From Gammaproteobacteria bacterium (lineage in GTDB: Bacteria > Pseudomonadota > Gammaproteobacteria > JALTLT01), in NCBI GenBank assembly GCA_027001815.1, contig JALTLT010000074.1:1-24946 (forward strand): DNA of 24,946 nt, in the 5' to 3' direction. Position 1 is the stretch's first letter. Every line of letters starts with the position of its first letter. Both the position numbers and the translations under genes were made by a program. Positions 1 to 7,917 of this stretch are shown in pieces. Below the pieces are notes generated by a model. The model saw only the letters and a program-made list of their open reading frames with translations, was not told the origin of the DNA and did not search any database.

Positions 1-589
1 GATAGCGCAGCGCGAAGGCCCCGGTCCCCTCCCCGCCCCAGTGACGCAGCAGGCGTCCACCGCTGGTGTAGGCCATCACCCGATGGTTGTTGTTCCCCGA
101 GACGTAGATGATGGTGCCCGAGGGGGCGACGGCCACGTCGACGGGAACGATCGCCCGCCCGTCAAGCTTGAGGGGAATGAGGGAGCGGAAGTTGCCATCC
201 CGTCCGAACACCTGGACCCGGCGGTTGTTGCGATCCGCCACGTAGATCCTTCCACGGGGCCCGACACCGACTCCGACCGGGCCATCGAACTCTCCCTCTC
301 TCTCGCCCCGGCCGCCAATGGCGAAGAGCAGCTCGAAATCGGGAGAGAAGACCAGCAGCCGATGGTTTCCGCTGTCCACCAGGTGAATGCGGCCCCGAGG
401 ACCGATCTCCACGTCTGTCGGCAAGGAGATGGGGAGGCCGGCCGCCTCGGTGATTGCGCGCAACAGCCTCACCTGGCGCGTCGGTACTTCCTCTGCTGCC
501 CAGACGATCGAAGAGAAAAGGAGAAGGATCAGGCAGAAGAGGAACCGCCCCGCGGAGGAGGGCGGGGAGACTCGGAGTATCGCACCCAT
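1..589 (-). CDS. Exported NHL-repeat beta-propeller protein (C-terminus beyond window)
   Basis: Last gene of the cytochrome cluster; 196 codons are visible and the reading frame is still open at base 1, so the C-terminal part is missing. The start ATG lies 4 bases after the stop of the triheme gene. Residues 15-32 are a hydrophobic signal segment ending VWAA, with no lipobox cysteine, so the protein is probably exported and not a lipoprotein, unlike the two other NHL proteins here. At least three NHL blades follow (about residues 56-81, 102-128 and 149-174), with typical motifs such as GRIHLVDSGNHRLLVF and GRIYVADRNNRRVQVF. NHL propellers usually act as protein-protein or ligand-binding platforms; a role as a scaffold for the cytochromes is inferred only from position. 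Family assignment is firm, function unknown. Confidence 0.85.
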   Translation of the reverse strand, partial: MGAILRVSPPSSAGRFLFCLILLLFSSIVWAAEEVPTRQVRLLRAITEAAGLPISLPTDVEIGPRGRIHLVDSGNHRLLVFSPDFELLFAIGGRGEREGEFDGPVGVGVGPRGRIYVADRNNRRVQVFGRDGNFRSLIPLKLDGRAIVPVDVAVAPSGTIIYVSGNNNHRVMAYTSGGRLLRHWGGEGTGAFALRY

Positions 590-593
590 CCGC

Positions 594-1682
594 TCACGGC
601 CCCCCATCGTCCTTCGTCACGGGCTGATCGAAGGTCTTGAACCACCAGCTTCGGGGATCCTCGCGCATCTCTTCCGGGAACTCGATCTGCTTGCCGGGCC
701 CGGTCAGCACCTCTACCGAAGGAAGCGACTTGTCGGTCTTGAGCAGGTTGGGAATGTAGAACGTCCGGTACTTCTGTACCAACCCGACGATATTGAGGCT
801 GGTGAGGGCGGTAATCCGCGCCTCGGAGAAGCCGAGCTTGCGAAACGGGATATAGCTGTCGCTCTCCTGGGTATGGCAACGACTGCAGAATCGCCCCTTG
901 GGGGAGACGATGCGATGGAAGCTCTTCTTGACCGCCTCGCGGTCCCGGTCGGAGAGCTTCTCCTTGACGGCGGCGAACTCGGCGGCCTCCGGGCTGTCCT
1001 CCGGGATCTCGAGCAGACTCTCCTCTCCGTTCTCCACCAGATACGGGACGATCTTCGAGTAGTAGTCGTCGGTCTTGACCAGGAAGCCGGTGTCCGGATC
1101 GAGATCGGTACCGAAGGGCGGACCCTGGGTCTCGATTCCCGTATAGTTGAGCCAGCGCAGTTCCAGTTTCCCCTCGGGCACCTTGCGCGCATCGGCATGG
1201 CAGGTCATGCAGCCGAGAAACTGGGTATGCATGTTGAGGAGGGTACGTACCATGCGCAGCTTGGAGTGTGGAAAGTCCCCGTGACAGAGAAAACAGACCG
1301 GTTTCTTGCCCTCCAGGGAATACTCCTTTACGGGACTGTTGTGGAAGTGGCGGTTGCGTTCGACCAGACGCTGCTCACTGAGTTTGCGGATGAGACTCGA
1401 CCCTTCGTGCTCTTCCTTCTGGAAGAGGCCGAAACGGGAACCGACGGTCACCGTGATCTCGGCGATCAGTACGGTGATGATGGAGAGCAGGATGGTCCCC
1501 ACGAGAAACGATTCGAACGGATGGTTGCGTCGGGTACCCGCGATACTGAAGGGGTCGTCCTTGTACCCCATGGGTATCTTCGCCTTGTGATCCATGACCA
1601 CCAGGATCGCAATGCCCAGCAAGAAGAACAGCAGCACCGCAATCACGATGATGACAGTATGTACGCTACCCGGTTCTTGCAT
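594..1682 (-). CDS. Membrane-anchored triheme cytochrome c
   Basis: 362 residues. Two hydrophobic segments (about 8-30 and 58-80) anchor the N-terminus in the inner membrane; the rest is hydrophilic and must be periplasmic for heme attachment. Three CXXCH sites are visible: CFLCH 130-134, CMTCH 158-162 and CSRCH 266-270, so three covalent c hemes. The first two lie in a His-rich stretch that can supply axial ligands. A clear ribosome site (GGGGAGG) precedes the ATG. The gene follows the cytochrome b and a small membrane peptide, which suggests one inner-membrane quinone-linked complex, functionally comparable to the Cbc complexes of Geobacter. That comparison is by architecture, not by recognised orthology. 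The protein does not resemble NapC/NirT closely; it has two TM helices and only three hemes. Confidence 0.85.
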   Translation of the reverse strand: MQEPGSVHTVIIVIAVLLFFLLGIAILVVMDHKAKIPMGYKDDPFSIAGTRRNHPFESFLVGTILLSIITVLIAEITVTVGSRFGLFQKEEHEGSSLIRKLSEQRLVERNRHFHNSPVKEYSLEGKKPVCFLCHGDFPHSKLRMVRTLLNMHTQFLGCMTCHADARKVPEGKLELRWLNYTGIETQGPPFGTDLDPDTGFLVKTDDYYSKIVPYLVENGEESLLEIPEDSPEAAEFAAVKEKLSDRDREAVKKSFHRIVSPKGRFCSRCHTQESDSYIPFRKLGFSEARITALTSLNIVGLVQKYRTFYIPNLLKTDKSLPSVEVLTGPGKQIEFPEEMREDPRSWWFKTFDQPVTKDDGGP

Positions 1683-1738
1683 GGCCCTACCTCCCCTCGC
1701 AGCCCATTCGCTGCCCGACCGCTATCGACCCGCCCGAT

Positions 1739-1855
1739 CTACCGTTCCGAAAGAAGCACCCAGATTGCAAACAGCCCCCATGCCGTCCAGGCAAGCACGA
1801 TGGCCAGCGACGCGAACGCCACGACCTTCTGCAGACGGGTCATGGGGCGGATCAC
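1739..1855 (-). CDS. Small single-TM peptide between cytochrome b and triheme cytochrome
   Basis: 38 residues if started at the GTG at 1855, or 34 from the in-frame ATG at 1843; stop TAG at 1739-1741. The GTG overlaps the cytochrome b stop as GTGA, the same 4-base coupling used elsewhere in this locus. The peptide has a short basic N-terminus (MTRLQKVV) followed by a continuous hydrophobic helix rich in Ala, Leu, Ile and Trp, and ends LLSER, so a single TM helix is expected with the N-terminus inside. Tiny TM subunits are common in respiratory complexes. I infer an accessory subunit of the cytochrome b/c complex. It could be a chance frame, but translational coupling and the membrane-helix composition argue for a gene. 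Confidence 0.6.
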   Translation of the reverse strand: MIRPMTRLQKVVAFASLAIVLAWTAWGLFAIWVLLSER

Positions 1856-2805
1856 GTGGCGTCCCCCTCGCCTGCCGGGGCCGGCGTTCCCATCTCGACA
1901 TCCAGGGGAACCAGCTCACGGCTCTCCAGAAGGTCACGCAGATATTGACGTTCCTCGGCGTTTTCGACCAGATTGCGCAGATATTCCAGCCAGTGCTCCT
2001 CCATCTGGTGCTCACGGGTGATCTTGCCCGTGAGGAAGGTCCACTGCATGGGGAAACGGCCCGGTGCAAGATGGACGTTGTACCAGTGCCAGAAGGCGAT
2101 CACCAACAGGGCGAGGAGCGCTTCGTGGGGGTGCGAGATGCGCATCAACTCCTGGAAATGGGCAGCATATTCGGCAGGCAGGATACTGGCCCAGATGTCC
2201 GGAAAGAGAAACGACGATCCTGACAGTACCATCACCATGTTGCCGAAAGCTGCGGCAAAGTAGTGGATCTTCTGCTTGTACATGAACTTGTCCATCTCTG
2301 GCCGTTCGCTTCTCCGGCCGATGAAATAGAGCATGTCGTCGCGGAAATCGCGAAGATCCTTGAACAGGGGGATGATGGTCCGCTGGATGTCGAAGGTGCC
2401 CCGGGCGACTCTCACGGCGGTTCCCAGGAGTATGGTCGCCAGATGATAGACCATGCTGAAGATCATGATTGCCGCCAGTGTGCGGTGGATGACACGGGTC
2501 ACCGAAATCCCGCCCAGCACCTCGTTCAGCGGTTGCGCCCAGAACGCATCGAAAAAGTGGATCGGCAGCCCGGTGAAGGCGAGTGCCAGAAAGGTGGTGA
2601 AGGTCAGCATGTGCTGGATGCGGATGTGGATCGAATAGCGATACAGATCACCGATCGGATTCGACACCACGTTCTTGTAGAGCAGCACCCGGTCGTCGGG
2701 CATGATGGAGATGAGGTCCTCGATGTCCCGCCGCTCCTCCGGCGTCACCCGATTCTGCCGCATGCTCCTCTCCAGGACCTTGTTCGCCTCTTTCGACAGT
2801 TTCAT
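1852..2805 (-). CDS. Cytochrome b (FdhI/b561-like), quinone-linked inner-membrane subunit
   Basis: 317 residues with about four TM helices (roughly 62-83, 103-130, 180-202 and 223-245) between hydrophilic ends. His residues lie in or at the helices: H65 (RIQHM), H107 (VIHRT), H121 (VYHLA), H181, H225/H227 (SHPHE), H240 and H245 (FWHWYNVH). This is the pattern of the di-heme b-type cytochromes found as formate dehydrogenase gamma or Ni-Fe hydrogenase b subunits, where two hemes carry electrons between quinone and the periplasmic face. There is no CXXCH. Its gene starts 12 bases after the octaheme gene (RBS AGAGGGG) and is coupled to a small TM peptide. Inferred role: quinol oxidation or quinone reduction for the cytochromes here. 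The charged 58-residue N-terminal extension is unassigned. Confidence 0.85.
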   Translation of the reverse strand: MKLSKEANKVLERSMRQNRVTPEERRDIEDLISIMPDDRVLLYKNVVSNPIGDLYRYSIHIRIQHMLTFTTFLALAFTGLPIHFFDAFWAQPLNEVLGGISVTRVIHRTLAAIMIFSMVYHLATILLGTAVRVARGTFDIQRTIIPLFKDLRDFRDDMLYFIGRRSERPEMDKFMYKQKIHYFAAAFGNMVMVLSGSSFLFPDIWASILPAEYAAHFQELMRISHPHEALLALLVIAFWHWYNVHLAPGRFPMQWTFLTGKITREHQMEEHWLEYLRNLVENAEERQYLRDLLESRELVPLDVEMGTPAPAGEGDAT

Positions 2806-2817
2806 GACGACGCCCCT

Positions 2818-3936
2818 CTATACGATCCGGTCACGATTGCGCTTGCTCTTCCTCCACCACGATGAACCCCGCTTGAGGCGCCACACCACGCCATCACGGC
2901 GACGCCCGAGGGTCTCGAGGAAGGAGAGTCCTACCAGCCCGAGGATGACCACATCACCGATCAGACCATAGATCACCTCCACATAGTGCTTGAAGACGTT
3001 CTGCTCCTTCTCGCTGGAAGGGTGGGGATCCAGCCTGGCATAGTTCTCATCCGCCCGCGTGTGGCAGCGCCGGCAGGTATTGACACGGTTCTCCGCACTG
3101 ACGGGAGATTCCGGATCGCGGGAAGGGCGGATCTCGTGCACGCTCTTGTAGTAGTTGTCGTGATTTGCGTGACAATCGAGGCAGTTGGCCGTACGGGTGA
3201 ATCCATAGCGGGTCAACTTGCCGTGGAAACTCTCCTGGTAGGACTTGGCGGCCACCGGGAACTTGCGCCCGAGAGGGCGCTCTTTCTCCTCGGCATCCCT
3301 GACATGACGTTCGATCAGCCTCTCATCGGCGTGACATCCGGAACAGAGCTCGACGATCTCGATGGAGGAACGTCTTACCTCCTTGATCCGCCGACTGGTA
3401 TGCCGATACCACTGCTCGACGAAATCGTAGTCCTCGTGACACAGCACACACCGATCGAGGATCCGGCCAGGAGGCTTCTCTTCCTTCGGGTTGTAGACAG
3501 GGTTCGTATGACAGGTGACGCAGTAGGGCTTGTCGCCATCCAGTCCCTCCTCGATCTTCTTCCGACCGTGGACGCTGCCGATGTACGCGTCGTAGATGGC
3601 CTTGTGACTGAACGGCTTGCCGGTCGCAGGATTCTTGATGGAGTGACATTCGGTATTGCAGGTGACGCCCTCCTCGACCGGCCGGTGCGGCAGTTCCTTG
3701 ATGTAGGTATGACAGTCCCGACACGGGACATTGCGGTGCACCGTGATGCTGAACACGTCGGGCATCACGTAGTAGGAGCGCAGCACCCCCTCTTCGGTGA
3801 CCCGCGCCATACGCGGATACTTGTGGCACATGAGACAGCCTTCGTCATCGACGAAGCCCGCTGTCGCCGCCTGCCCGGCCGCCATTGCCCCCATCGCAAG
3901 CGCCAGCCTCAAGCCTTTCCACCATGCACCCCGCAT
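2818..3936 (-). CDS. Octaheme cytochrome c with C-terminal membrane anchor
   Basis: 372 residues from the ATG at 3936, chosen because it has a strong RBS (GGAGGGGAG) and begins a signal peptide (about 1-26, ending ATAG); a longer frame upstream lacks both. Heme sites: C34, C72, C93, C139, C163, C198, C252 and C288. Seven are CXXCH; the third is CNTECH (C93-H98), a CX3CH variant. Many extra His residues (for example SVHG near 121, SFHG near 237, and NHD near 258) can be distal ligands. A hydrophobic helix at about 318-342 is followed by a strongly basic tail, which predicts a C-terminal anchor with the hemes in the periplasm. Directly followed by cytochrome b, so it is the likely first electron acceptor or donor for it. 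Exact family not recognised. Confidence 0.88.
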   Translation of the reverse strand: MRGAWWKGLRLALAMGAMAAGQAATAGFVDDEGCLMCHKYPRMARVTEEGVLRSYYVMPDVFSITVHRNVPCRDCHTYIKELPHRPVEEGVTCNTECHSIKNPATGKPFSHKAIYDAYIGSVHGRKKIEEGLDGDKPYCVTCHTNPVYNPKEEKPPGRILDRCVLCHEDYDFVEQWYRHTSRRIKEVRRSSIEIVELCSGCHADERLIERHVRDAEEKERPLGRKFPVAAKSYQESFHGKLTRYGFTRTANCLDCHANHDNYYKSVHEIRPSRDPESPVSAENRVNTCRRCHTRADENYARLDPHPSSEKEQNVFKHYVEVIYGLIGDVVILGLVGLSFLETLGRRRDGVVWRLKRGSSWWRKSKRNRDRIV

Positions 3937-3964
3937 AGCTCTCCCCTCCAACGCCTTTTGGGCC

Positions 3965-3980
3965 GACCGGCAAACCGGTC
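3965..3980. repeat. Short inverted repeat before the anchored octaheme gene
   Basis: Six-base perfect stem GACCGG/CCGGTC with a 4-base CAAA loop, within the 179-bp gap between the two octaheme genes. It has no T-run and could be a weak mRNA hairpin or chance in GC-rich DNA. I see no gene and no clear promoter in this gap. Confidence 0.3.
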
Positions 3981-4115
3981 TGATGCCGCGAAGACTTCTT
4001 CCAGGGGTCTGGCGGTTTCGGGGTGAATCGACTGCGGCGGCGGGAAAGGGTCCGTTTCCCTCCACCACGCCACGATTCCCCAAACCCGCCAGGCTCCTGG
4101 CAGAGCGGCGCCTGA

Positions 4116-5060
4116 CTACTTCCGGTGGCAGCTTGTACAGATTCCGCTGATGCGCAGCCTGTACCGCGCATCCGCTCCCTTTGCCGCCGCCGGGTTGTTG
4201 GTTATCACCCCCTTCTCATGGGGATTATGGCAGGTCGCACAGAATACGCGACCCGTCCACGGGTCGAGGGGCATGTAGACCCCCCTCTCCCGACTTCGCT
4301 GCTCCAGCCTCTCCCTGATCTCCGGAGGCGGGACCGTGAGATGGTCGGGCTCGCCACCCGGCAGAAACGAGAATCCGCCGCTGGGATGCGGTGACCAGGG
4401 ATGGCAGGAGAGACAGATCCTCTCCAGCCCCTGGCGCACGTGAAACGTCACCTCTTCGATGGAACTCGCCTCCTCCAGCCCTTCCAGATCGGCATGACAG
4501 ATGAGACAGCTCTTCTCGCGGATTCTCCCATCTTCGTCCACCTGGTCATGAGCACTGCGCCTCTGCCAGCCCCGCGGATCGTGACAGCGGAAACAGATAT
4601 CGGTGCGATCGCGCCAGGGCCCGCCCCGGAAGAAAAGCGGATTGAGCCCCTTCTGCACCCGAAGATCGCCGACGCATTGCAGGCTCACCTCATGACAGGT
4701 GGTACAGGTGAGCCGCCCGTCGTCCCCAAGGGAATCCCTGAAACGGGGGTCCATCCGCTTTCGCATCCCGCTTCCCACCGCTATCCCCACCGGATGGAGA
4801 AAGTCGTGGGGCGACACCTTGCGATGACAGGCCAGGCAGAGCGTATCGCCCTGCATTCGCAGATCCCCGGCGGACTGCGGTCGCGTCGTCCGATGACAGG
4901 TGTCACAGCCCCCTGGATCCCAATGGGGGTCGTCCACCTGCTCGGGCGCGAACTCGCCTGCGGTCAGCCGTCCCGCAATCTCTCCTACCGGTTCCGCCTC
5001 TCCCCGCGTCGAGGGCAGAAGGCTCACCAGTAGGATGAGAAACGGGATCCATCGACCCAC
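4116..5060 (-). CDS. Periplasmic octaheme cytochrome c
   Basis: 314 residues from the GTG at 5060, chosen because an AAGGGGAA ribosome site lies 7 bases upstream and the codon opens a normal signal peptide (GRWIPFLILLVSLL, cleaved before about EAEP). A TTG at 5114 gives a longer frame with a charged leader and no visible RBS. Eight CXXCH motifs at C52, C75, C119, C156, C185, C216, C274 and C308 give eight c hemes in a compact protein, about one per 39 residues. No C-terminal TM helix, so it should be soluble in the periplasm. Placed between the 12-heme and anchored octaheme genes, it is a good candidate for the periplasmic shuttle or the periplasmic plug of the outer-membrane barrel. C129 is an additional free cysteine. 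Family not recognised more exactly. Confidence 0.87.
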   Translation of the reverse strand: MGRWIPFLILLVSLLPSTRGEAEPVGEIAGRLTAGEFAPEQVDDPHWDPGGCDTCHRTTRPQSAGDLRMQGDTLCLACHRKVSPHDFLHPVGIAVGSGMRKRMDPRFRDSLGDDGRLTCTTCHEVSLQCVGDLRVQKGLNPLFFRGGPWRDRTDICFRCHDPRGWQRRSAHDQVDEDGRIREKSCLICHADLEGLEEASSIEEVTFHVRQGLERICLSCHPWSPHPSGGFSFLPGGEPDHLTVPPPEIRERLEQRSRERGVYMPLDPWTGRVFCATCHNPHEKGVITNNPAAAKGADARYRLRISGICTSCHRK

Positions 5061-5149
5061 GGGGATTCCCCTTCTCTTTCCATTTACCCTCTGCCTCCGA
5101 AAAATTCCACGCAATGATTCAGGTCAATGTTTTGCCACCAACGGACCGC

Positions 5150-6886
5150 TCACGGCCCCATTCCGCCCCCTCCACCACCGCCGCCACCGCCACATCCCAT
5201 GCCTCCACCCGTACCGTAGGTGCAGGGATTGTGGTTCTTTCCATGACAGCTCAGGTAGCAGGCACCGGCGAATGTGCCACGCGACTCGTAGTAGAGGAGG
5301 CCACTGCTGTTGGGCTGGACCACGCTCGTGTCGAAGTTGATCAGCTTCTCGCTACGCTCCGGCCTTCCACCATAGGTCTGCACCCCGTGGGGATCGTGAC
5401 ACACGTTGCATGGCGTGTTGAGCTTGACCATGCGTCCACCATTGATATGGAAACTGTGCCGGCTGAAGCTCTGGTTGCCGAGGATGCTGTTCCGGTCATG
5501 ACACTTGTAGCAGAGCGCGTAGGCGGCCTCCGATTCGGGCGTGGGGTCCGAGGTGAGGTACTGCCGCTCGAGAATGGGTCGGTAACTGGAACCGTGCGGC
5601 CCGCGTGGACCCGCCTGATCGTCGTTGTTGTGACAATCGGTACAGCGGATGATGCTGCCGGTGGTCCAGGGTGCCTTGAGGCTCGGTACGTTGGGATTGT
5701 TGCCTACCCCTGCCACCGGATGGTAGGAGGGGTTGCCGGTATCGAACTCCAGCCGCACATTGGTCTCCTGATGGAGACGTGTGGTGTAGGGAGGCGGTTT
5801 CCCCGCACTGTCACCGTGGCAGCGCAGACAGAGCTGGTACTCGCGGGTCAAGGGGTCGACCTCCCCGCCACTGATGGATACGCCGCGCACCTCGGCCAGG
5901 GCGCCGGGGGGATCTCCGCTCCCGCTCCGGGCCGCGTGGGGGTTGTGGCAATCCTGACACTCTACATGACGGGAGTTGACCACCGCCGTCTCCCCCGGCT
6001 CGTGGGTACCCTGAAAGTCGCTCACCGGATGGCTGTAGGACTTCATCAGCACCGAGCCGATGTCATGAGCCGCCACATTGCCGTTGTGACAGTCCAGGCA
6101 GTTCTCCTCCTCCGCGGCGTAACGCAGCAGGCGCCCACCGGCCCCCGCGCCGTGAGGCTGATGACAGTTCTGGCAGGCGTTGTCGCGGACGTTGTTCCAG
6201 TCGGTGTCGGGCCAGGGGTCGTTGCCTGCTCCGTTCCAGGTGGCACCGGAGGTGGCGTGGGAGGCACTTCCCCACCCCCGCTTCTGATGACATGTATTGC
6301 ACAACGTGCCGCGGATGTTGGACATGACCAGGAAGTTGCCATTGCTGTCGTCATGGGGATCGTGGCAGCTCGTGCACTGGACCCGTCCGGCGGCGTCGAG
6401 TCGAACCGGACCGGTGAGGGTCGAGGGGTTGGCCAGCTCACCGTCGCTGCCGGCCAGCGAACTGCTGTAGACGAACGAGATGGGGTGATCGTCACCGAGG
6501 TCGGTTCCGATGAGGGTGCGCCCGGCAGGCATTACCGTGACCCCTCCCGACATGACGATCTCCGTGGTCCGGCTTCGTATCTTGCCGAGAGCGATGGTGC
6601 CGTCGTGGCAGCTCAGACAGAGCAGCGAGCTGCCATTGGGCTGTCCCGGTACGAATTCGATGGAAGAGCTGCTGTAGGGGATGTACTGGCTGCCGGAGTC
6701 ATAGCGGTTCCAGAGAGGCGCCTGGGGGTAGGCGCCGTGGGGCGTATGGCAGAAGATGCACACCTCGGTCTCGGACTGCGCCCGGATGGTCCCGGGGCCA
6801 CTCACCGAGAGGTTGTGCCGGGTGTTCACCACCCCCGCCTGGAGCGGCATGCTCAGCAGGAGCAGCAGGAGCGGCAACCACCTCAT
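5150..6886 (-). CDS. Dodecaheme cytochrome c with OmcE-like N-terminal module and Gly-rich tail
   Basis: 578 residues from the ATG at 6886, which overlaps the stop of the NHL lipoprotein gene as ATGA; the frame extends far upstream but only antiparallel to that gene's coding logic. Residues 1-17 are a signal peptide (LLLLLLSMPLQA). Twelve heme sites: CXXCH at C43, C90, C171, C196, C238, C263, C310, C353, C415, C459 and C493, and one CX3CH (CYLSCH, C543-H548). Residues about 20-200 repeat the tetraheme protein encoded at 11196-11867: CHTPH, APLWN, SSLLCLSCHDGT, DDHPISF, CTSCHDPH in the same order. The C-terminus (551-578) is glycine-rich with C555 and C565 and several Met. Doubled-CXXCH type cytochrome, probably exported to or across the outer membrane. 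Co-translated with the NHL lipoprotein and near the barrel, so a conduit or extracellular partner is likely. Confidence 0.9.
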   Translation of the reverse strand: MRWLPLLLLLLSMPLQAGVVNTRHNLSVSGPGTIRAQSETEVCIFCHTPHGAYPQAPLWNRYDSGSQYIPYSSSSIEFVPGQPNGSSLLCLSCHDGTIALGKIRSRTTEIVMSGGVTVMPAGRTLIGTDLGDDHPISFVYSSSLAGSDGELANPSTLTGPVRLDAAGRVQCTSCHDPHDDSNGNFLVMSNIRGTLCNTCHQKRGWGSASHATSGATWNGAGNDPWPDTDWNNVRDNACQNCHQPHGAGAGGRLLRYAAEEENCLDCHNGNVAAHDIGSVLMKSYSHPVSDFQGTHEPGETAVVNSRHVECQDCHNPHAARSGSGDPPGALAEVRGVSISGGEVDPLTREYQLCLRCHGDSAGKPPPYTTRLHQETNVRLEFDTGNPSYHPVAGVGNNPNVPSLKAPWTTGSIIRCTDCHNNDDQAGPRGPHGSSYRPILERQYLTSDPTPESEAAYALCYKCHDRNSILGNQSFSRHSFHINGGRMVKLNTPCNVCHDPHGVQTYGGRPERSEKLINFDTSVVQPNSSGLLYYESRGTFAGACYLSCHGKNHNPCTYGTGGGMGCGGGGGGGGGGMGP

Positions 6887-7917
6887 GATCCGCTCCCCAG
6901 ATAACGGAACACCTGCACCCGCCGATTGCGGCTGTCGGCCACGTAGATCCGATCTCCTTCGTCGATGAAGAGCCCGGCCGGCAGCAGGAACTGGCCGGGT
7001 CGGGGACCGGGACTGCCCAGATAGAGCAGCAGATTGCCCTGCTGATCGAAGAGCTGCATCACGTTGAACAGGGCGTCCACCACATAGAGGTGTCCCTCGC
7101 TGTCCACCGCCACCCCCTTGGGACGACTCAGGTAGCCGGATGCCGCCCCCTGGGCACCGACGGCGGCAAGGAAGATCCCGTCTCCGGAAAACTTCTGCAG
7201 GCGGAAGTTGAGCGAATCGGCCACCCACAACACCCCGCCACGCTCGTCCCACCAGGCCATGGTGGGGTAGTTGAACTCTCCCCCGGCATCCCCCCGTTTC
7301 CCGATGCGGCCCATCACCCTTCCCTGCCGATCGTAGATCCAGACCGTGTGCCGCGCGGTGTCCACCACGAACAGCCGTTTGCCCCCCCGGTCCCAGGCGA
7401 GGCCGGTGGGCTGTTCGGGAGCCACCTCCAGCGACAGCGGCTCGAAGCCCTCCTCCCCGGCCGGGAGGACGAAGACCCCGCCGAGCGACGAGTCCGACAC
7501 CAGCAGCCGCCCCTCCCCGGTCAGCGCCATCCCCACCGGCGAAGGGAGCATCCCTCCGCCGGCGAGACGCAGCACGCGATGGGTGCCGCGGCCGCGATCG
7601 AAGAGGTGGACACCCCCAACGCCGGAGTCCGCTACATAGAGCCGCCCCGCCGGATCGGAGACGGCCATCATCGGTTCCTCGAGGGCGAGTTCGCCCCCCC
7701 CCGCCACCAGCTTCACCAATCGCTGCCAGAGGGAGGGGCGGATTCCGAGATCGGCCGCACGATGGATGGTGTTCTCCAGCACCAGGCGAGGGGAGGCGGG
7801 GGGATCGGGCCACACCCGCAAGGGCTGGCGCCCCTCTTCCGTGCCCGACGGCGTCCCGCCGCCGCATCCCTGCAGGATGAAGGCGAGGAGAGCCAGCAGG
7901 GGAAGGAGCCGGGACAT
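6883..7917 (-). CDS. NHL-repeat beta-propeller lipoprotein
   Basis: 344 residues from the ATG at 7917, whose first base is the last base of the barrel gene stop (TGATG). The N-terminus MSRLLPLLALLAFILQGC carries a lipobox (LQGC, C18), followed by GGG, so a lipoprotein; residue +2 is Gly, which does not signal inner-membrane retention by the Lol Asp rule, so outer membrane is likely. About six NHL blades follow, with motifs such as GRLYVADSGVGGVHLF, LWVADSLNFRLQKF, GHLYVVDALFNVMQLF and DRIYVADSRNRRVQVF. The last two blades closely match the other NHL lipoprotein (RPKGV-VD, VVDA-F, PGQ-LP). Coupled to both the barrel upstream and the 12-heme gene downstream (ATGA), indicating equal expression and perhaps a physical complex. 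Function beyond a binding platform is unknown. Confidence 0.88.
   Translation of the reverse strand: MSRLLPLLALLAFILQGCGGGTPSGTEEGRQPLRVWPDPPASPRLVLENTIHRAADLGIRPSLWQRLVKLVAGGGELALEEPMMAVSDPAGRLYVADSGVGGVHLFDRGRGTHRVLRLAGGGMLPSPVGMALTGEGRLLVSDSSLGGVFVLPAGEEGFEPLSLEVAPEQPTGLAWDRGGKRLFVVDTARHTVWIYDRQGRVMGRIGKRGDAGGEFNYPTMAWWDERGGVLWVADSLNFRLQKFSGDGIFLAAVGAQGAASGYLSRPKGVAVDSEGHLYVVDALFNVMQLFDQQGNLLLYLGSPGPRPGQFLLPAGLFIDEGDRIYVADSRNRRVQVFRYLGSGS

Noticed and set aside
5114..6904. 596-codon plus-strand frame over the 12-heme gene
   Set aside because: Mirror frame of a gene with twelve heme motifs and a signal peptide; its translation has no domain.
6887..7867. N-terminal extension of the 12-heme frame giving 905 residues
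   Set aside because: The extension overlaps the NHL lipoprotein gene in another frame and is Arg/Gly-rich; the ATG at 6886 begins a proper signal peptide and overlaps the upstream stop.
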